In this document: in pieces, positions 58,141 to 64,000 of the stretch
How positions within the stretch are numbered: the first letter of the stretch is position 1
Layout: the number at the start of each line of letters is the position of its first letter
Made by a program: the position numbers and the translations under genes
Source: Gongronella butleri
Taxonomy: Eukaryota; Mucoromycota; Mucoromycetes; Mucorales; Cunninghamellaceae
Direction of reading: 5' to 3'
DNA: 64,000 nt
Assembly: GCA_025201375.1 (NCBI GenBank)
Contig: JAIWZP010000010.1
Location: 372,001-436,000 of the forward strand
The notes under the pieces: generated by a model
Databases searched by the model: none
Told to the model about the DNA's origin: nothing
The model's input: the letters and a program-made list of their open reading frames with translations, nothing else

Positions 58141-58327
58141 AAATGGAAATGGGAAAAAAAAGGGTCCACGGGCGGTCCCACACCAATGAGAGGGCGATTG
58201 GGCCCTTGCCGGAAAGCGAAAAAAAAAATTTGTCTATAAATTTGAGTTTTGCCCCACCTTTTCCCTTCTTCTTTTCCCTCTTTTTCCACTCTTTTTTTTT
58301 GTATTTATTTGCTCCCATCCTAATAAT
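56809..58327. other. Divergent 1.5-kb region, sugar porter / hexokinase
   Basis: No gene recognised. It contains an A/T homopolymer series including a 32-A run near 58108-58138, and G/A-rich short runs. Near the hexokinase start there is a CCAAT box at 58183-58187 and a TATAAA at 58235-58240. Confidence 0.5.
58183..58240 (+). promoter_or_regulatory. CCAAT and TATA elements of the hexokinase gene
   Basis: CCAAT at 58183-58187 and TATAAA at 58235-58240, about 140 and 90 bp before the ATG, then a T/C-rich leader. This is the most classical core promoter in the window and fits a strongly expressed glycolytic gene. Confidence 0.5.
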
Positions 58328-59968
58328 ATGTCTGCCGACGCTCTTTTCACTGGTCTGGAGGAACAATTCTTGCTGTCTCGCGACAAGGTTGCTGGTATTG
58401 TGGACGGGTTCTTGAATGAGTTCAAGGTTGGTCTGCGCACGCCGTCCAAGGGTCTTGCCACTATGATCCCGTCGTTTGTCACCAAGATGCCGACGGGCAA
58501 CGAGACAGGCACCTTTTTGTCGCTTGATTTGGGTGGCACGAACCTGCGCATCTCGGCTGTGCAGTTGCTGGGCAATGGCCGTGTCAAGGTGCTCGAGGTC
58601 AAGCATGCCATCACCCCCGAATTGCGTGTTGGCACTGGCGAGGCATTCTTTGACTGGATTGCCGATGCCGTCGAGGAATTGGTCACCATCAAGGCGCGTC
58701 ACCTGTTCAAACCCGAGCAGGTCACTGGCCAAGAGGCTCTTTTCCTTGGTGTCTGCTGGAGTTTCCCTGTCGAGTAAGCAAAAAAAAAGAAATAGAAAAA
58801 GCCGTTGGGGATCACCATGGGGGGGCAAATTGGCGCTAAACCTTTTTTTTTTCTTTTTAAAATAGCCAGACGGCTGTGAACCGTGGCACCATCTTGCGCA
58901 TGGGCAAGGGCATCACACTTTCGGAAACCGAGGGCCGTGATTTGGCCGATATGCTGCACGAGGCTTTTGATCGCAAGGTAAAAAAAAAAAAAAAAAAAAA
59001 AAGATCGAACGAAAAAAAAGGAAGAGCTGACAATGGGGCTATTTTTGCACCATTTTAGGGTCTCAATGTCAAGGTGAATGCGCTTTTGAACGACACTGTG
59101 GGCACTCTTGTTGCGCACGCGTACTCGAGCCCTCGCACGCGCATGGCCATCATCTTTGCGACGGGCTGTAATGCGTCGTACCCGGAAAAGGTGGAGGAAA
59201 TCACCAAGATGGATGCGTCTGAGCGCAGCAAATACCCTGCTGGAACAGAAATGCTGCTGAACACGGAAATCGATATCTTTGGCACCGAAGAATACCTGCC
59301 CCTGACCAAGTATGACAAGATCCTGGACGACAGCCACAACCAGCCCAAGTTCCAGCTCTACGAAAAGATGATGTCCGGCGCCTACCTCGGCGAATTGACC
59401 CGCCTCGTCGCCCTCGACTTTATCGAGGCCGGTATCCTGTTCAAGGGCCAGATGCCCGAGGGATTCACGGAAGCTTGGTCCTTCCCCACAAAGTACATGA
59501 GCGCTTTGGAAAGGTAAAAACGGATAAAAAAACGGTTACAAAAAAAAAAAACGCGAAACTCATCTTTTTTTCCTTTTTTTTTTTTTCCTTTGCAGAGATA
59601 CCACGGTGCACCGCCAAGTCAGCTTGGAGAAGATCTTGGAAAAATACCACTTTGCACAGCCGCCTTCGCTTGAGGACATCACCATCCTGACGCGCATTTG
59701 CCGCATCATCTCGACGCGCAGCGCGATTCTTTGCAGTGCCGCCATTGCCGCGCTCATTGACCAGCAAGGCCTGATCAAAAAGTCCGACGGCGACATCATC
59801 ATCGGCATGAACGGATCCACTTACGAATACTACCCCTTCATGGAGGAGCGCATGCACCGCGCCCTGCGCAATTGGTTCGGCGTCGAGATCTCGGACCGCA
59901 TTCGCTTGGAAGTCGCCCACGAGGGTGGCAGCGTCGGTGGTGCTTTGATTGCCATGTTGTGTAATTGA
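58328..59968 (+). CDS. Hexokinase/glucokinase family sugar kinase
   Basis: ATP-dependent hexose kinase, first step of glycolysis. Four exons (58328-58773, 58866-58977, 59059-59513, 59596-59968) give 461 residues, within the fungal range. Phosphate-1 loop LSLDLGGTNLR at 64-74; sugar-binding SFP at 145-147; catalytic Asp198 in LLNDTVGTL; Asn in ATGCNASY; Glu in NTEIDIFG and in YEKMMSG; adenosine site near IGMNGSTYEYYPF; end motif HEGGSVGGALIAML. The usual W-T-K-G-F segment after SFP reads R-M-G-K-G-I, so the sugar-contacting threonine is replaced by glycine, and the F-G-T-G loop reads F-A-T-G. The catalytic residues are otherwise intact and activity is likely, possibly with altered sugar preference. 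Codon use is strongly biased, as in abundant proteins. Confidence 0.93.
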
Positions 59969-62282
59969 TAGAGCCTTTTCCCCATTTTTCTTTTCTTTTC
60001 TTTCTCCTTTTTGCTTCAATCTAGCATATTTTTAATAAAATCTTGTACAGTGTAATATCACCAAGCGATGAGGGGTCCAATTTGTGCGAAAACGAGCTTC
60101 TTTGCTGGCTGCTTTTGAGATGTCTCTGTTATTGTGTTTTCAGTTTTTCAGTGCATTGTGACAAAAACCAAGAAAAAAGAATGTCCCAATCATTTCATAC
60201 GCACCAGATTGCAGTTCATCGTGCGCAACCCCTACGACTTGTGATATCGGTATGTCTTTCAGAGTGTCAATGTTTACGAAAAGCGGCGGGTCGCGTTGAT
60301 AACACGGTATTTTTTGTCAAATTGCGTCCTCCACGTTCATCCAATCAATTACGACGCGTCAAACACCAATAATTGCAAACAGGGCACCTTATGATGCGTC
60401 AGAAAACACATTTGGCGCGATTTATCTCGAGTTACAGGGCGATGGATCTATGAAAACGCCTTTTTTTAATAGCAAAAGTGACATTCTGCCGTGCTTCATC
60501 TCAGAAACTTGCTCAACTGGTCCCATGTTCGGCGCGACTACAATATGACGGAACAGCCGGGCCAGATTTGACAAAGGTCGGATGGCTGTAATGCCCGAAA
60601 TCGTGAATTGATGTGGGTTTGCAATTTTTTCATCTTTTTGCGCGATAATTCGTCATCTGATGCGCATTAAGTCTTGTAGGATGTATTTTTCATCACCTGT
60701 TTGCATGATGTTGCAGGTTAAAAGCGTTGTCGAACAAATGTTTCTCGAGAAAATCGCAAAAGGAGTTTTTTTAGTGTATTTTGCTCGTATGTCGATGAAT
60801 GTTCGACCTACAGGGAGATCTCATCCTTGACTTGCTGCGCCCTACGCTTGTCGTTCTTTTGAGCCTATTTTTGCAGCGCTGTGAGCACTAGATGGCGCGC
60901 AACAATGGTCTTCGAAATGACGATTTTTCCAAGGGGCGCAGTCGAGGATGTGAAAATGATAAAATTTAAGCCCTCAGATCGCCACGCCATTCTACCACAT
61001 GGAAGGCACACTTTCACCGACGAAAATCAACTAAAACACAGAGGTGCATTGGCTAGTTTCGACGTAATATGCATTTGAGATTTTATTTTCGACTCAAGGG
61101 CATCTCGATGAAAAATGCTTGTGTCTCCGAGAAACACACATCATCAAACAGAGCATGGCTCGCTGCATACGTGGGCATTGGTGATCAGTGAAAAAAAGTG
61201 ACTTTTGGTATTTTTGACACGGTTTCAGAATTATATATAATTTTCGCCGCGTGATAATGCGCGTCAAGTATCGAGTAACACGCGCCGGTCCGTGTAAAAA
61301 GTATGCATCTGGCGTGTCTCTTGCTCATGGATGTGTCAGCGAGGATCTATGGACGCGTTGTTATTGCGCAATTCGCCATTGAAATTAAATCTAAAATTGC
61401 TCATTGCTCGCGATTGAGCTAATGGATCCCGCTCATTTTGATGTCATTATTATATTTTCCATGAGGTACTTCTTGTGATCAAGTTTGGCGCGATTCTGAG
61501 GACCTCGTTTTTCGCTTTTGGTGTTGGGGCCTCACCATGGCCAAACCTATGATGCACAGAATGCCCGGAGCGAAAACGCAACCAGCAGTCGAATTTACCA
61601 TCATGGTTCGCTGATTCATTTGAGACTCACAGCGGTTTTCTTGGCTCTGTAGTCGCCCGCGCAAATGACAAAATTTCGCTATTGCTTGAATTTGGTCCTG
61701 CAGATGGGCTGTTGATGTCTTTTATGCCCAATCGCGATGCCCGACGGCCCTTGAGATTGGAAAGCACTTCTGCAGGTACCATTAGCGCGACATGACAAGG
61801 AAGCAGCGAGCGAAAATGCGTCTCAAAGGGGCAACCAAGCTGCGTTCCCTATTGTTGCCGGAAGATGTTCCGAGGCTGACGCGCCGCCGAAGCTTGGATG
61901 ACATCATATGTGCAACGCGCCAATCTTTGGAATGTAAATGGTCTCGTCTGAACTGCGCCCAAGAAAAAGACTCGCTGGAAAACAAAAAAAAAAAAGTAAC
62001 TGAGATGTTGCCCTAAAATTGTACTTGATGACGCCCACATTATACAAGTGGCTGTTGTTGAATACCCGCACGAGCGCGTTTCATTTGACAGGGGGGAACT
62101 ATGATGGCGTGGGAGGGCTGGAAATGGCCCAAAGGCGATTTAGGGCATTTGGGAGGTTTCAATGCCGCCAAGGCCTGTCGGTGTTTAAATTCGCAACCTA
62201 GCCTTTTTCATGTGCGGGGTTCCAATGCGTGTCCTTCTTGCCTCTTCTTCCCGTTCCGTGTCCCTTTTTTTTCGTGTTCAAA
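59969..62282. other. Gene-free 2.3 kb between hexokinase and VPS13
   Basis: An AATAAA signal near 60035 fits the hexokinase transcript end. The rest is AT-rich. A segment at about 61610-61640 (TTCATTTGAGACTCACAGCGG) is close to the reverse complement of a word in the dispersed repeat (near 24955 and 49352), hinting at another decayed copy. Short frames are without support. Confidence 0.5.
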
Positions 62283-62642
62283 ATGTTAGAGTCTCTTGTG
62301 GCCTCGATTTTGAACCGTGTGTTGGGAAACTACGTGTCGAATCTTAACTACGACCAGCTGAAGATTGCTATATGGAGTGGTAAGCGAATGGCGGCAAGAA
62401 TGGGCGCTCTCGGACACGATTTGACCCGTTGCTGCTCGCTGTTTCATGCGCACGCCCCCCCTTTTGTTCTTCCTTGCTTATCTTTTTTCTTTTGCTCGCC
62501 TTAGGTCAAGTTCACTTGCACAACCTCAAGCTGCGACGCGACGCTCTTGATAAATTACACTTGCCAATTGACGTGACGGAAGGTAAAAATGAAAAAAGTC
62601 GTGAGAACGAGAGGGGAAAAAAAAACGTGCGACCCTGACGCG

Positions 62643-62676
<34 letters not shown>

Positions 62677-64000
62677 CGTCCCGTAATTTTGAAGGTTATC
62701 TGGGTGAGCTTGAGCTGTCGATTCCTTGGTCCAATCTCAAGGCACAGCCTGTGAAGGTGCATATTCGCAATGTTTACTTGTTAGCCAAGCCAAAGAGCGA
62801 ATCCACGGTAAAAATTGAGCGTCCAGCACGCGGCGACACGTTCACTGATGGAATGATGGTCCTTTTTAGATCAATTTGGCCGAGGAAGAGGAGCGTGCGC
62901 AGCGTCTGAAGCAGCAAAAGCTGGAAACAGCCGAATTGCTGGATTCATCCAAGAGTTCGTCCAAGCAAGGGAAGGAGCAGGAGGTTGCGAGCAGCAGCAG
63001 TGGCGGGTTCGTCAACCAATTGCTCACCAAGGTCGTCGACAATCTTCAATTTGTCATGGAAAACATCCACATCCGCTATGAGGATCATCTTTCGTGCCCT
63101 GATGCGCCTTTTGCCGTTGGTGTGACCCTCAAGGAACTGAGTGCCGTCTCCACCGATGGCAATTGGGTCCCTTCGTTCATTGGCGAGTTTGCAAATACCA
63201 TCCACAAGGTAAAAAAAAATAATGCAAAAACGGGACAAAAAGCGCCATAAACTCACATCCCCCCTTTTAAACGTTTAGCTTCTTAAACTGGAGTCTTTCT
63301 CTGTGTACTGGAATACCAATGCAAAGTCGCTGTCTGGTCTCTCTCAAGAAGAAGCGCTTGAAACGTATACCAAGCTTGTAAGTGACTTGCCTTCTACCTT
63401 TTTTTTTGTTGTACGCGCCGCTCACTCCCCCCCCCCAATCTCGATTGTAGATCCCTACGACGCAGCATGAAGCAGATGCCAATCATCAGTACCTGATCAA
63501 ACCGGTCTCCGGCACTGGAAAGGTAAGTTAAACGTGGAATTGAGCCCAAATTCGAGCAATTTGTTTCTCGACGGGCAGATGGATGATCGATTCTAATCGT
63601 TTTACTTTGTTTTTTTTTTTTTTTTTAGGTCAAGCTGAACAAGGCGTATGGCAAGGAGGTGGCAAAGGTGGATGCGACGCTGCTGTTTGACGAATTGGCC
63701 TTTAGCCTGGACAATGAGCAATACCGCGATGCGCTGCTCCTTGTCGATCTATTCCACGCCAACCTGAAGAAACAAGAGGTACTGGCTAGGCACAGCATGG
63801 CATGGCTATGGCGATCATCAGAGGGCAGGGAAGAAAAGCTCACAAAGCTGAATTTTTGCTTGTTTTTAGTTCCTCAAGTTCCATCCGCCTGCTGGTGTGA
63901 CGCCGCGGTCGGATCCCAAGGGGTATTTCCGGTTTGCGGGCCAGGCGGTGCTGTCGAAAATCCACGAGCGCAATCACCAGTGGACGTGGGAGCACTTTAA
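62283..64000 (+). CDS. VPS13: VPS13 family bridge-like lipid transfer protein, N-terminal part
   Basis: Start of a very large protein that carries bulk phospholipid between organelles along a hydrophobic groove. Eight exons are visible (62283-62379, 62505-62582, 62695-62807, 62870-63208, 63279-63377, 63451-63522, 63629-63778, 63870 to the edge). The N-terminus MLESLVASILNRVLGNYVSN and NYDQLKIAIWSGQVHLHNLKLR form the chorein domain; GYLGELELSIPWSNLKAQPVKVHI follows, then a Glu/Lys/Ser insert (LAEEEERAQRLKQQKLETAE), VVDNLQFVMENIHIRYED and the LESFSVYWNTN repeat motif. The reading frame is open at the window edge, where about 360 residues of perhaps 3000 have been read. The start is the family's own Met and is secure. 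Confidence 0.96.

Overview
The window is nuclear DNA of a fungus. The encoded set is fungal: an Nha1/Sod2-type Na+/H+ antiporter, a tricalbin, the ESCRT-0 protein Hse1, an MFS sugar porter, cullin-4 and VPS13. Genes are close together and usually split by many short introns (about 45-130 nt). Introns start GTA/GTG, carry CTNAY-like branch sites (CTCAT, CTGAC, GCTCAT) and end in long T-runs before AG. Very long A/T homopolymers fill introns and UTRs. A probable Integrator subunit (INTS10) and a bacterial-type lactate permease point to an early-diverging filamentous fungus, Mucoromycota-like, rather than an ascomycete; that placement is inference. No rRNA, tRNA or CRISPR array was recognised.

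Layout. 1-1413 (-): Na+/H+ antiporter, cut by the window edge. 2309-3738 (-): unrecognised His/Asp/Gln-rich protein. 4339-8377 (-): INTS10-like Integrator subunit, divergent from 8931-10511 (+), the mitochondrial processing peptidase beta subunit. 10.7-14.9 kb: a gene-free 4.1 kb inverted-repeat structure, followed by a gene-poor stretch to 16.9 kb. 16923-22006 (+): tricalbin (SMP plus C2 domains). 22266-23364 (+): RNA polymerase III subunit Rpc25. 23.4-27.5 kb: repeats and relics. 27501-30213 (+): L-lactate permease with a 5-nt exon. 30848-33319 (+): intronless PPR protein. 35067-38590 (+): cullin-4. 39389-40861 (-): secreted trypsin-like protease. 41373-43811 (-): Hse1, divergent by 197 bp from 44009-45596 (+), an RluA-type pseudouridine synthase. 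45966-47856 (-): RBMS-like two-RRM protein. 49.2-53.1 kb: a repeat island with a nested 1.05 kb palindromic element and dense TACTGTA motifs. 53535-54391 (+): OCIA-domain-like membrane protein, convergent with 54452-56808 (-), an MFS sugar porter. 58328-59968 (+): hexokinase. 62283-64000 (+): N-terminus of VPS13, cut by the window edge.

The genes are not a pathway cluster; it is an ordinary chromosomal arm segment. Loose themes are membrane contact and lipid transfer (tricalbin, VPS13), endosomal sorting and ubiquitin (Hse1, CUL4), organelle gene expression and import (MPP-beta, PPR, pseudouridine synthase), carbon uptake (lactate permease, sugar porter, hexokinase) and RNA 3'-end/transcription machinery (INTS10, Rpc25, RBMS-like). 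Exon joins given for the multi-exon genes were checked by hand and every total coding length is a multiple of three.
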